Shown here piece after piece: positions 1 through 11,816 of a stretch of 64,000 nt of DNA; within the stretch, counting starts at the first letter, position 1, and the number at the start of each line of letters is the position of its first letter. This DNA is from Prototheca cutis. Lineage: Eukaryota; Chlorophyta; Trebouxiophyceae; Chlorellales; Chlorellaceae. Under the pieces are notes generated by a model that worked only from the letters and a program-made list of their open reading frames with translations, had not been told where the DNA came from and made no database searches. Where the stretch lies: positions 93,472 through 157,471 of the forward strand of contig BCIH01000011.1 of the NCBI GenBank assembly GCA_002897115.2, in the 5' to 3' direction. Position numbers and translations under genes: made by a program.

Positions 1-479
1 CCCATCCTCTGAGCGATGCGGCCAGGGAATGCGGTCCAACAGGCATTTTGTTTAAAAACATGCCCTTGCTGTGCAGGTGGGAGTCTTCTGACGAATCTCG
101 AGGGGATTTCATCATTTTCTGCCGTGAATGTACAGGTTGAAACGGGACCGGGAACAAACATGCCAGCTGGCAGCCCACAGATCACCATAAACACATCCAA
201 GTCAACCATCTTTCTTCGCCTTCTCTAACAACCATTGCAAATGAATGAAACAAAAGGATGCAGGGGAACTGGTCAGCAATAATGCACAGGAAGGTACGAC
301 TGGCACCAAGGGGAAGGGGAGTGGGAGGAGAGGCCAAGGCAAGGCTGCCTTGTTTGGTTCGAGGGTTGTGCCCATCGCAAGACGGCAGCAGCAGCAGGTG
401 CCCATTTGCAAACGTGCATTTCACTTGACAAGCGTGTGCGTGCCGCGCCTCAGCATACGAAACACCGTCAAGTTCGTCT
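1..479. other. Intergenic or flanking sequence
   Basis: No gene is supported here. The sequence lies downstream of the stop codon of the minus-strand RETICULATA-related gene, so part of it is probably that gene's 3' UTR. The short open frames lack family resemblance and splice structure. Confidence 0.4.
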
Positions 480-1998
480 TCACTGGACGCCCGCCCAGCG
501 GGCCAGGTCCACAAACTGTTCGCCGCCGACGACGTTGTTTGCAAAGCGGAGGGCCACCGTGGCGGCGTAGGCCGCCTGCGGCACACGCCTCGCGATCGTG
601 GCATCCACGAGCGCCTCCAGACCAAACACGGCCTGGTACCGCAGGTTGGAGGATACTGCCATGAACAGCGCCCAGACCGCGGCCGTTCCCACCAGGGGAG
701 GGACCGCCACATCGTCCTCCTTGGCACCATGATACTTGCGCTTGAGGAGCATGAGGGAGTTGGCCATGCCTTGACCGACCAGGCCGCAGGTGAAGCCCGC
801 AGCCGCGTACTGCACTGCCTTGACTCCCAGGCATGCCAGCCGCGAGCCCACAGAGTACGGCCGGGCAGGCGTCGAAGCCTCGAAGAATGCAGATGGCAGC
901 GCCCCCAGCTGCCGCTTCAGCCCTGTCGTTTGTTTGTTTGATGGGTGAGCAGGTGAGCGTGTGTGGGGGGGGATTAGTAATCTCTTTTGAAAGCAGGGGT
1001 GGGGATTAGTAATCTCTTTTGAAAGGAGGGGTGGGGGAGTTCCCAAACAACTCCCCAGACGACGACCCACCCACCTAAACAGTCCGAAATCAGAGAAAAC
1101 AATCAACCTCTAAAAAAGAACTCACAGCTGGTGCTCTGGACACGGGATTTGCGGCCAGTGACGGCCACGGGTGCCAGGAGGCTGACCAGCACAACATCCA
1201 GGACGAGACCGACCATGAGATCGGACAGATAAAACTCAAACTCGTCCCAGAACTCGGCGCCACGCTTGCGGACCTCAGCCACAGTCGCGCAGCCTGTAGT
1301 CGTTTGCTTGTTTGGATGAGTATTTGTTTGTGGATTGCCTGTTGTCCAGGCGCAACCGCCGCACGTCCAGTGTGGTGCGTTGCAGCATCTTACGCTGCCG
1401 TCCGCCGCCCACACACGCCCACACACGCCCACACAAGAAGAATCCACGCCTCCAAAAGAAAAAGAACCCCCCCTACCAGTGTCGATGGCCACTTCGGCGA
1501 GAACCTTGAACAGGAACATGCGATCGGCGATGAGGCGATCACGGAAAGCCGGAATGGTGCGGGCCAGCCAGCTCGTGAAGAAATTTCCCTTGAGCAGCGC
1601 AATGTAGTGCTCCAAGCACGACGCCCGCAGACCCCCCGCGGCAGCAGCGGCCACGAAATCTGCGGGCAACGAAATGCCCTTGGCCGCTGCCATCTGTTCG
1701 GCCTGCGACAGGCTCAGGAACTGCTCCCCGTCTTCGTTGTCGCCGGCCCAGCCGTCGCCACCGCCATTGTTGTTGTTGTCGCCATTGTTGCCGCTGCCGT
1801 CGCCGCCATCAAGACTGGTCTCGGGCTTGGGAGTGGCGTTCAGGTGGGCTTGCTCCAGGGAGCGGCAGGGCTGCCAGCCGGTCTGGTGGCGCAGGGGCCC
1901 CAGTCCGGCGGGCCTAGGGCCCGACAGCTGGCGGCCAGAAAAACCCAATCCACGCGGGGCCGGCGCCCCGCCCGGATGCTGCGCATGTTGTGGGGCAT
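480..1998 (-). CDS. RETICULATA-related (DUF3411) plastid membrane protein
   Basis: The protein resembles the plant RETICULATA/RER family (DUF3411), predicted chloroplast-envelope membrane proteins needed for normal leaf mesophyll and plastid development. Three exons are visible. Exon 1 carries an Asn/Gly-rich low-complexity stretch followed by the conserved region around FLFKVLAEVAIDTG. Exon 2 holds FWDEFEFYLSDLMVGLVLDV. Exon 3 holds the family block with SVGSRLACLGVKAVQYAAAG and LRYQAVFGLEALVD, ending at the stop at 480-482. Introns lie near 1294-1481 and 923-1128, with GT-AG borders and matching phase. The N-terminus is unresolved: no ATG lies in frame before the conserved part, while an ATG at 1998 opens a different frame that soon stops. 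A one-base assembly error or a missed intron in the transit-peptide region is likely. The family assignment is firm and the start is not. Confidence 0.75.
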
Positions 1999-2505
1999 GT
2001 TGGATTATAAGATTGTTTTACTTCTAATTAAAAGCACAAAGTCTGGACCAGAGCGCAGGTAACAGGACCAGGATGGGTGCGCCCGGACCCCTCCGGTGGG
2101 AAGCCCAGCTCACGTTCACCAGGGGTTGACGGGCGGGGCCAAGTCCCAGAACCTGCCTCGCCGGGCCGGTGCTCGATCCGACCTGCATGGTGCCTAAAAA
2201 TACCAAGCAAGCCACAGGAGGATGCAAGTACAATCCAACAAGTCAAAGCCAAGCACCTCCCAGGGCTCCACGTTTTGGCTTGTTTATCAGTGCCACGGTC
2301 CGCGCCCCCTCATCACATTTCAGGGTGGCGGGACCCAGTTCCCCGTCGGTCCCAGGTGCTTCGCCTGGCACTGGACACCGCCGAAACCAGGGCCTCAGCG
2401 ACGTGCAAGCCCTTCTCAATCCCATTCTCGTCCCCCGCATTGACTCTCGGCAGTCGCAAACGCAAAGCAACCCCTATAGGAGCTCACGAGGCCCCTCGAC
2501 TCTGC
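1999..2505. promoter_or_regulatory. Divergent intergenic region, RER-like / 5MP
   Basis: About 500 bp lie between the divergently transcribed RETICULATA-related (-) and eIF5-mimic (+) genes, so both upstream regions must lie here. No clear TATA box was identified. The 1999-2035 stretch is AT-rich compared with its surroundings. Confidence 0.4.
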
Positions 2506-3781
2506 ATGAGGTGGGAGCGGAGGGTACTCGGGGTGTGCCTCCTCCCGCCGCTGCGCCTGGGACGCTGCCATTCAAGCGCATATTTTTGAATGATGACGAT
2601 CATATTCCCCGTTCATGCAGTACGAAAGAAGAAAAGCCCCAGCTTGCGTGAGTGGTGGAGCCGATGGAATGGGCTCGCTGGCTTCCGATCAGAAATCGGG
2701 GGGTGTTGAGGGAGCATGCTGTGTGCCTGCGGTCCGCAACTCCCAATCACACCCGCCTATCCCCCACCAAGCCTGCAGTGGCGTCCGTCTGAAGACAAGG
2801 AAGCGGAACATTGTCGTCCCTCACGACCCCCAGGTATGTGTGCATGTGTGGTGAGAGGGTCAGGCCTGACCTTACAGCGCAGCCCTCCACAGATAGGAGG
2901 CGCCGCCTCTTTGCCTGTGGCGTTTGGCGTGGTTTATTTCTGGACTTGATAAACTGTGGGACGACAGCATCACAGTATGCTGGAGCGTCTGAGCAGATGG
3001 CAGGGATGAGAGGCTGCTTCCTTTACTACACCGAGACTGCCGCCACTCCCGCCCCTGCAGTCGTTTGCCGAGGCGGTTATTGCCGTGATCTCGGATGCCC
3101 AGGAGACTGATGACATCGAGCGCACGCTAGAGACCGCCTGCAAGGTGAGTATTATTGGGCAGATGGTGGTTATGAAGCAGGAGGGGGGTGACTGGGAGCC
3201 CGTATGGATGGACTGCAGGGTGCACGTGCCCGTTCCATCACCGCATTTGTACCCACGCATATTGCCCACAGACGCTGGATGGCGCTGAGCTCGACTTTTC
3301 GCGCTACGGCGATGTGCTGTTTGAGGTGGTCTTTGCTGGCGCCCGGTTGACCACCGGCGGCAATGTCTCCACGGAGGGCAAGCCCCTGGACTTTAACGTG
3401 AGTATATGTTTGGGGGCAGATGCCAGGGGGAGGCACCCCTCCAATGTCCAAAAAAGAATTATTCTTTGTCCATTTGCATAAGATTTACGCTCAAATGGTA
3501 CCCCTTCAAAAACAACAGATCCTGGCTTCGTCAGCGGAGACTGCGGCCATTCTGCCGTACATCAAGTTCTTCCAGACCATGATTCGGCGCCGTCCTTTCC
3601 TCGTCAAATCGCTGGAGAACACGCTGATCAAGCTCATCCTGTCCATGGAGTTTTACGATGACCAGGGCCGCAAGAAGATTGCCGTCGGTCTGTCTTGGAG
3701 GATTTTTTGGGAGGACTGGTTCCCTGACTCCCCTTTGCCCAGACACATATTGATTGACGCACGCACGCACACACGCACACA

Positions 3782-3863
<82 letters not shown>

Positions 3864-5100
3864 CTCTGCATGCAGCGCTGGCCCGAATTCTGGCGCTGCG
3901 TGTGGGAATTCTGCCCGACCGCGTGCTGCCGTCTCTGCTGGAGGACCGTCTGGTGCAAAAGGGCACGGTGCTCCAGTTCACCACCGAATTCTTCGGTGAT
4001 TTTCTGTCCACCGAGTCGGTGGAGGCGCTGATGGAGGTGCTCCGCAAGGCCCGCCTGGAAGGCCGCCTGCTCGAGGTGTTCCCCCAGCAAAAGCGGACCT
4101 GGCCCGATTTCGAGTCCCACTTTGAGGTATGGACAGGATTTGTTGCCGAGAAGGTGCCTGGCTATGCATGTGTCCATGCGCAATGAATGAGCGAGTCATT
4201 TGTACATGACGGTCCACTCCCACCCAAACAGGCGGCAGGTCTGGAGGCGTTGGTGGAGTACAACAAGCGCAAGCTTTACGACGCGCACTGCACCGACCTG
4301 CGGGGCGTGATCCGGGCGGAGCTGACCGCTGAGACCGCGCCCGGACCCCGGGCTCTCGCCGCCGCCGCCCGTGCCCGGCGTGACGAGTGGGGGTTGGCCG
4401 ACGGCGATGTGGCCAAGGCCGTGTTCCTGGGCATCTGCGACAGCGTGCTCGTGGGGGCTCTGGGCCGCAACCAGCAGCAGGTCCAGTTTAGCGTCCTGAA
4501 AGCACTCAAGCAGTATGCCCCCACCATTGCCGAGTTTTGCACTGCACCCCGTCTCGAGGCAGCCCTGCTCCAAACCATCCAGGTAAGCATCTTTTTGTGG
4601 TGGTGGGGGGGGGTGTTGTTTTGGAGGGTGGATAAATTTCAAGGGGCTTTTTCTCGTGGTGAGAAAAGTTTCTCATTCTGAGACCAAAAACCTCATACCA
4701 ACAAAACAGATCACGTGTTACGAGGAATCTCGGCTGCTCAAGATCTTCAAGGACATTGTGAAGATCCTGTACGACACGGATGTCTTGGGCGAGGACGCCA
4801 TCCGGTACTGGTACACCAAGGGCTCGTCCATCAAGGGCCGCAACGTTTTCCTGCAGGACATGCAGCCTTTCATCTCCTGGTATGCAGTGACATTTGTTTC
4901 TATTTTATTTTTNGGGGGGGGGGGATGGCCAGAGGGAGTTGTTGCAAAGGAGGCGGTGATGGGTGGNGGGCTTTTTTGAAATTTCCTTGGTTGTCCTTTC
5001 CCTAAAAGTAACGGCAGCCGCCGCCCAACCGACAACCGCTGGGCGAACCCGCAACAGGCTGGACGAGGCCGAGGAGGAGGAGAGCTCTGACGAGGAGTGA
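2506..5100 (+). CDS. eIF5-mimic protein (BZW / 5MP), W2-domain translation regulator
   Basis: eIF5-mimic proteins copy the eIF2/eIF3-binding C-terminal HEAT (W2) domain of eIF5 without its GAP domain and thereby tune start-codon selection. The deduced protein is about 430 residues, usual for BZW1/BZW2. Around nine exons are readable: KTRKRNIVVPHDPQ near the N-terminus, then FAEAVIAVISDA, LPYIKFFQTMIRRRPFLVK, LLEDRLVQKGTVLQFTTEFF, the W2 domain from about residue 250, and an acidic tail EEEESSDEE at 5064-5097. The stop is at 5098-5100. The start was chosen because ATGAG at 2506-2510, followed by GTGGGA, splices in phase to the exon at 2621. This gives an N-terminus MSTKEEKPQLAG that resembles animal and plant homologues. 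A (CA)n tract fills one intron just before the exon at 3876. Confidence 0.9.
3768..3867 (+). repeat. (CA)n microsatellite with a CT tail at a 3' splice site
   Basis: About 90 bp of almost pure AC dinucleotide ends in TCTCTC, followed by TGCATGCAG and the exon start at 3876 of the eIF5-mimic gene. The CT end of the tract acts as the pyrimidine-rich part of the acceptor. Confidence 0.95.
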
Positions 5101-5470
5101 GTGCAGAGGCGCTGGATCAAGTTTGCTGTGGATCTCTTCAAGAGCGCAAAGGGCGGCGCAGATGTCACGATGTCTGCCGCGACGTTGAGAACATCCACGC
5201 TTCTGGTCGCTCGGCTGCAGCTGGCCTCCTGAGACCCTCCCCCGCCGACCACCACTGTCCGCTTGCGGGCTAGTGCCCAACCCCTGTCTGAGAGAGCACA
5301 GATATATCACCCACCCCACGCATGTGATGACAAGCACTGGACAAATGCTTGGCTATGGCTCTTGGCAGTGCCAGAGTGTCACAGGGTTGGATCGAACCAG
5401 GGGGGGGGGGGGGGGGGGGGTCCCTCCTGCAAAACAATCTTTCGATCACCTGGATTTACAAGCAAAGCAA
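5101..5470. other. Convergent intergenic region with poly-G run
   Basis: This is 3' flanking sequence shared by the eIF5-mimic (+) and STI1 (-) genes. A run of 21 G lies at 5400-5420. No gene is seen. Confidence 0.5.
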
Positions 5471-8272
5471 TCAACGGATCTGGACGATACCGGCAGACAC
5501 GAGCTTGTCAAACTTGGCGGCAATCTGATCGTTGGCCAGATGCTTTTGCGCTGCTGCCGGGTTTTCCTCCATGTCACGCAGGACCTGTCGTTATCGTGGA
5601 AATTTCAGTGGATTCTTTTTAAATTAATTTTGGGGCGGTGTTGTAGAGAAATGGGACATGGTTTCACCCCCGCAGCCATGCGAGGAACAGCACACGCAGC
5701 GCCTCCCTCCCTCTCAAACACACGCGCACAACAGCACCTGCAGAAAGTATCACCAACATGACAACAAGCAAGCAAACAGACCTGTCTCATGATGGGGTCG
5801 GTGAGGATGGCTTGGATTTCCGGGTCTGCCATGGCGCGCTCCTGCTGCTGGCGGCGCTCCTCGTCAGACATGTCCCCCCGCGTCATTCTGTTGATGGCCT
5901 GGACGGTGCGGATCAGCCCCTCCCGCAGCTCGACATTGTCCGCGTCGTGGCGCAGGCCTTCCTCGTACGTCTCGCGGGCCTTGGCGTACTCCTTCATGAA
6001 GAACTGGAGGTGGCCCTTGCGCGAGTAACCCTTTGCGAAATCGGGCGCAAGTTCGATGCAACGCTCGGCGTCGCGCAGACCCTCGGTCCATGCGCCCAGC
6101 TTGGTGTAGCACGCCGCGCGGTTGCTCAACAACTTGTGGGCCTCGGGGTTTGACCCGGGGGGACCACGCTTGAGGGCCTCAGTGTACAGCGTCACGGCTT
6201 CGGGGTAGCGCTGCTGCCGGAAGGCTTCGTTCCCCTCGTCTTTCGCCTTTTGACTCAGCTCAAGATCAATGTATGCCACCTCTGCACGGTCCTTGATCGC
6301 CCGCTCCGTGTCATTGAGCCGCTTGAGCGTGTCGGGGTTGCGATGTTCCGTCAGCGCCTTTTGATAGCACGCCAGCGCGCCCTCGAGGTCGTCCGTCTTC
6401 ACCAGCGCGTTGCCCTTGCGTGTGATGGCCCGGGCAATCAGCTTGTAATCCGCCCGTCGCTCACGCCCCTTTTCAACGGCCTCGTCGCAGTCGGCGATGC
6501 ATGCGGCATAGTCCCCGGCCTCAAACTGCGCCGCCGCACGATTCAGCAGGTATGCCACATCACTCGGGTCCAGCTCCCACGCCCTGGAGGGTTTTTTGGG
6601 GGGGGGGNGTTTTTGGGGGGGTTGGTTTTGGGGGGAGCTTTTTTTTGTCCAGACGGGCCAGAGGTTATTTTTAGAAACAAAAAAAAGCAAAGAACCACCC
6701 AAAGAAAGAAAGAAACAAGGTACTTTGTGTAATGGGCGATGGCTTCGGCAAACTTGCGGGCCTTGTAGGCGGCATTGCCGGCCGCCTTCTCCTGCTGTGC
6801 CTCCTTGCGCGCCGCCGCAGTGGGGTCCTCTTCCTCGACTGGCGCTGCTGGCTCGGCCTCCATGGGCTCGGGCTTGGACTCGGGCTTGGCTTCGGCCTTG
6901 GTGGCTTGAGCAGGGGTGCTCGTGGCCGCCTCAGCCTTCGCCTGGGCGGCACCACTCCCTGCCTCGGGCTTGGCACCCTTTGGCGCGCCACCAAAGGACA
7001 GACCCAGACCCACTTCCAGAGCCGTCTGGAACCGATCATCCTCCAGGTACTTCTGTGGTAGGAGGAAGAAAGGAAGGAAAGAAGGCCGACGAGGCATCAG
7101 TGTTGCAGAAAACTCAATTTCCAGCATCAGGCTCCCCCTCTAGAAGACACCCTGCCCCCTTTCGCCCCACAAATTCGCACCATCATGTTTTGCGGGTTCT
7201 TGTTGACATCTTGCAGCATGGCCATGAAATCGGGCTGGCTGAGCAGCGTACGTGTGCGAGGATCGGCCGCCAGACGGCCCAGGACCTCCGGGGTCGTGAA
7301 CAGGCTGCTCGGACCGGCGCCACCCGCAGGCCGCGCCGCAGCACGCTTGCTGTCCTCCGCTCCCTGCTTCAGCTGCTCGTTGGAAGGGTCCAGCTCCAGG
7401 CCTGGTATTGTGACGAGGGGTATTAGTAGTGATTCTATGTTTAAAAATCACCCATCAAAACGTGTGCGGCGGCTCCAAGTCCAACCACCCGTTTATTCCA
7501 CTCACTCTTCTCTTCCTCCATGAAAAGAGAGACCAAATCACACACCCGGTCGACCAGCAACCAACACACACGGACATGTACACGCACACTCACCCTTGCT
7601 GTAAGCCTCTGCAGCCTGGCTGTACTGGTGCAGGCCATAGTGTGCGGCGCCCAGACGCGAGTAGCCCTTGGCCCACTCCGGCTTGAGCTCCACGACCTTT
7701 TCAGCATCTGCCAGTGCGCCCTCGTAATCCGCGAGGCTCGCCTGGGTCCAGTAAAGTGGGCATTGGCTGATGCCAGGTGAAAGACCAATGAACCCGCGCC
7801 AGTCAGCGCGTTGGTCTCCGGAAGTGTCTCTTCAGAACCGCTGCCTGGTTGCCCCATCGCTACGCTCCAACGTGCACCCATCACGCCCCACTAAAGCAAG
7901 CAAGTAGAAGGCAAGCATCCCCACATAAATCGAAGCCCTGGATCATCAAGCAAGCAAGCAAGAAATCCCACACACCTTGGCAGCGGAACGGTTGCTGTAG
8001 AGGATGTGGTTGCTGGGATCCGCCTGGATGGCGGAGCTAAAGTGCTGGACCGCCTCGTCAAACTTGCCTGCCGAGAAGGCGGCATTGCCCTTGGCCTGCA
8101 GTGCGAATCGTCAGTGCAGGATCTCATGTTCATATGTGATGAGATGCTTCGTGCCCTGATTCGCATGCATGGGGACCTGTTGCCCGTGCCGAGCTGGCGC
8201 CAGCCTGTTTCCCTGCCCGCATGCCGCCCATCCCACACCCAAGCTTCGCACCTTGCATTCGTCGGCAGACAT
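5471..8272 (-). CDS. STI1: Hsp70-Hsp90 organising protein (HOP/STI1)
   Basis: STI1/HOP is a cytosolic co-chaperone that binds the C-terminal EEVD tails of Hsp70 and Hsp90 and passes clients between them. The order is TPR1, DP1, TPR2A, TPR2B, DP2. The first exon encodes only MSADECK (8252-8272). The next gives [20 protein letters not shown] and the rest of TPR1. DP1 includes [16 protein letters not shown] (about 7185-7260). An Ala/Pro/Glu-rich linker leads to TPR2A ([20 protein letters not shown]), then TPR2B ([20 protein letters not shown]). The last exon (5471-5594) carries DP2 and ends in [14 protein letters not shown], the family's usual ending. Introns include a C/A-homopolymer-rich one near 6590-6720 containing an N. 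The start is well supported because it matches the typical STI1 N-terminus. It is divergent from the Myb gene, with 304 bp between start codons. Confidence 0.95.
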
Positions 8273-8576
8273 GGCTCGATCGCCTTGCCCCTATCGCACG
8301 AGACCCCAAATTTCTTCTGATAGTATATGCAATTGCACGAGACGGCGCTGCGGGAATGGATTGAAGAGTGAACACCCGTCAAGATCGCTCTGATCGTTCT
8401 GGAAGCCTGGGGGCCTCCGTTGAGCTTCGGGCGCGGCAGCACCGGCAGATCCATTATGGTTGAAAGCAGGGGGTCCCCACGGCAACAAAACATAGGCCCG
8501 GGTGTCAAGGCAGGCACTATGACAGCATTTTCGTACGCAAAATAGACATAAAGTTGGATTAATGCATACAGGTTAG
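8273..8576. promoter_or_regulatory. Divergent intergenic region, STI1 / Myb factor
   Basis: This 304-bp region lies between two start codons on opposite strands and is a probable bidirectional promoter. No heat-shock element was confirmed by eye. Confidence 0.4.
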
Positions 8577-10490
8577 ATGACACAGGTGGACTGGGGGGCT
8601 GTCCTGGCTGCAGTCCTTGCGCCCAAGGGGGACAGCGGGACGAGCGTCTCCAAAGCACGCAAGCGCTGTGTCAGGGCCGCCAGGGAAAAATGTAATTTGT
8701 CCAAGATCAACCTCGAAGCTCAGTTTGAGGCATTCCTTGAGCATGCGAGCCGGTACGTGGTGGCCATGCGCGTTGTTTTGCAGGTGTCGGGGGTAGAGAG
8801 AGGGGTGTTGGTTCCGCCTGAGAGCCAGGTCTCTCGGCGCAGCCTGTTCCGTGACTCGAGCGCTTGTTCCATGGATCAGTTGTGGCATGAAATGCCGCGC
8901 CTTGCTCACGGCACCTCCCAACCGTGGACATCCCTCTGGCAGGCCAGCAGGCCCATACCAAGTAGCGGACGGGAGGGTGGTCCCCAGGGTACACCCTACA
9001 CTAAGCGACCGGCCGGACGGCGCAGCCACTGCAACGGGTTTGGCACCAGATGCAGACACGAGGAGTGCCGGCAAAAGTGGTGATAATCCCGCTCGCAAGC
9101 GGCGGACGGGCAGGTCAGAGCCTGGCCCCACCCCCAAGCGGCGGGCAGTGGTGGTCAAGCAGGAGCAGCCCGAGCCCGGGCAGCCAGAGGAGCGGACACC
9201 GAAATCTGCTGGCCGCTCGCGCAAGCCTGCCAAGGATCGCGTGCACCAAGTCGTCCATCCGGGGGAGTCTGGTGGTGGCGGCGGCGGAGAGGGTGAGTTT
9301 GGGCCTGTGTGCCTGGTGGGAGCTGTCCTGTTCACTGCCATAAACCTGAATCTCGGATGCCAACCCACAACCCCTGCCCCTCTTCCTCTTTCAGGCTCTG
9401 CGGACAGAGAGGTGCTGGCGCTGGAGGAGCCAGAGGGCGAGCTGGATTCCACATGGCGGCAGTCTTTTGTGCGCCAGGACGTGAAGAACGGAGCCTACAC
9501 CGCCGAGGAGAAGGAGATTATCCGCGCGGCCGTGCTGAGATGGGGCGGTACGCTGCACGTGTTTTGGGGGGTGTTAATTACATGGTCAATGATCATGGTT
9601 NTGGCAGTGACGTCGGTCGGGACACTATGGGGACAGGGACCCAGCGGCTCTTGTTTCGTGAGCATTCTGCAGCAACCCACCTCCACAACGACCACCTGCA
9701 GCGGCGCATGGACGCAGCACCGAGGATCTGAGCTGGGTGACGGAGAAGAAAAAAACTCGGGCGAGAAAGGACTCGCTGTGGAAGTATGTTTCCGCGTACC
9801 TCCCCCACCGCATCGTCAAATCAGTCTGGGCCGCGGGGCAGCGCATGTTTTACCCCGTGGAGAAGCGGGTGAGAGGGCGATGTTTGGGCGTTCGGGCGCA
9901 AGGGCCCCCTGTGTGATCTAGTGTGACCCATGCATGCCATTGGCCCCGGCGTCAGTGAGCAGCAGTGGCAGCAGCAGGAGGCACCTCACTGACTGCACTC
10001 CCCCGAAAACAAGCATTCAGACACCCACTCACCTCCTCACCACAGGGTGGCTGGTCAAAGGATGAAGACGACAAGTTGCTGGAGCACATTGCCACGTACG
10101 GCAAGCGGTGGAAGGGCATCGCGGATGCATTGGGCCGGCTGCCTGATGCCTGTCGCGACCGCTACCGTGAGATTTGGTACGCGAAATGAGACGAAACTTT
10201 TTTTCTGTGTGGGTGCCTGGGGGGAAGGTATGTGTGGATGTATCTGTCCCTGATCCAGCGTCTGTTTTTTTTTAATGGATCCATGCTGTCTCTTCCNCAC
10301 GCTTGAACAACTCTGCTACAACTGGCATTATCTATCTATCAATCACTCACAAGGTTGCGGGACAATCGCAAGTGGGGTCGGTGGAAGGCCGACGAGGTCG
10401 CCCGGCTCAAGGCGGCGGTGGAAAGCTACATGGAAGGCAACAAGGTGCACCTGATGGTTCTGTTGTGTCGTGGAAAATTGGGGAAAATTA

Positions 10491-10524
<34 letters not shown>

Positions 10525-11190
10525 TATCCATCACCCCCCCCCCCAACACACACATGCATGGCAGGCTGGGGGCGACTTTGATGCCGAGCAGGCACGGCTG
10601 GCGGGACGTTGTCCACGTGGGTCTGAGCTGGATCGGCGTCAGACGCTTGATGGGATTGACTGGGATACGGTTTCTGCCCAGGTGGGCACGCGTTCCAGCA
10701 ACCAGTGCTGTGCCAAGTGGTACAGCCAGGTGTCTCCCTCCATGGTCTCCCGCGGCGAGTGGGGCCCCGGGGACGATCGTCGGCTGATCCGGGCGCTGTT
10801 CCGTTCGGGCGCGGAATGGGAGTGGCAGCCCGACTGGGCAAACCTCGTGCCCAACCGAACAATTCACCAGGTGCCGTCTTTGTTTGTTCGTGTGTCGGTG
10901 GGGAGGTTGCTTGTATACGTACAAAGACAGAACAGTACAGGAACTGCTTCCACCCTACTGGACATGAACCAAACAAACCCTAAGACCTAAAACCCATATC
11001 ATGACAGGCCAAGCGGCGGTGGCGGCTGATGGTGCGGGTGGTGCCTGGGTATAAGCAGCTGACCTTTGGGTCGCAGGTGGATTGGCTGGTGGACGCGTAC
11101 CTCCCCAAGCTCAAGGAACCGGGGGCTGCCAAGGTGGAGCCCGCAGACACGGACACTCCTGCCCGTGAGAAGTCACAGCGGGCGGCATGA
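8577..11190 (+). CDS. Reb1/TTF-I-like multi-Myb DNA-binding protein
   Basis: The protein carries several Myb/SANT-like repeats of the Reb1, TTF-I and DMTF1 type. These act in rDNA transcription termination or as chromosomal boundary factors. The N-terminus (MTQVDWGAVLAAVLAPK) is followed by a basic disordered region with KRRTGRSEPGPTPKRRAVVV. A block then resembles the region before the Reb1 Myb domain (AYTAEEKEIIRAAVLRWG; LPHRIVKSVWAAGQRMF). Myb repeats follow: GGWSKDEDDKLLEHIATYG (about 10047), RKWGRWKADEVARLKAAVES (about 10360), IDWDTVSAQVGTRSSNQCCA (about 10657) and GEWGPGDDRRLIRALFRSG (about 10757). The C-terminus is Lys/Glu-rich and stops at 11188-11190. Introns separate the repeats; one contains an 18-C plus 10-A run at 10491-10518. 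The exact role (rDNA terminator versus general factor) is not fixed by sequence. The exact borders of the first two exons are less certain. Confidence 0.75.
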
Positions 11191-11816
11191 GCACGTGTGC
11201 AACCATCACGAACAATCCTGCCCTTCAGCAACAAGCAGGCAGGTTTTCGATGTGGTCCGATAAACCCTGATACGGAGTCGCTCACAGCAGTTGGTTGGCC
11301 CATGACCTTGATCGCCCAGCGCGGAACCATTAAACCCTGCCCCCGGAGGGGTATTGTTGCTGCTCCCAGCGCTTTGATTCCCTTTTTGAGCTGTGGCTGC
11401 TGGCCTTTGCAGCCGGCAGTCCTGCTGGCGTGCCCTGAACACGTATGCCATCTTCTGTGCAACAATGAATACACCTGTTCGGATGCATTCCCCTTGCTGT
11501 GGTCCTTCTCCCAGACATGCTCGTTGCCTTGCTGCTGTTGCCCACAATCATATTTATACANGGGGTGCACCCTGCAAACCCTGTCGTTCTATTCCTGTTT
11601 TCAATTACGCACGCATCTTCCTTTCATGCCAGTCAAACCTTGAAATCGCTACGCGGTCGCACAGCATCGCAGGCACAGCAGTGGTGGTCATGGGACATGG
11701 GAGGTGGGGGGGAGGGTTATGGGTGTGGGGGGTTAGGGGGCTCTCGACAGTGTAGAGAGGAGGAAAGAGAGAACAACGGCCCCGAATCCCAAAAAGCAAC
11801 AATGCGGCACAATTTA
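11191..11816. other. Convergent intergenic region
   Basis: 3' flanks of the Myb-factor gene (+) and the arabinofuranosidase gene (-). No gene was recognised. It contains one N at 11561. Confidence 0.4.

Noticed and set aside
3531..4183. Open frames with repeated Val-Cys or Thr-His
   Set aside because: Translations of the CA microsatellite in an intron.
5380..5402. TTGGATCGAACC resembling a tRNA T arm
   Set aside because: Stem pairs fail and no other tRNA arms are present.
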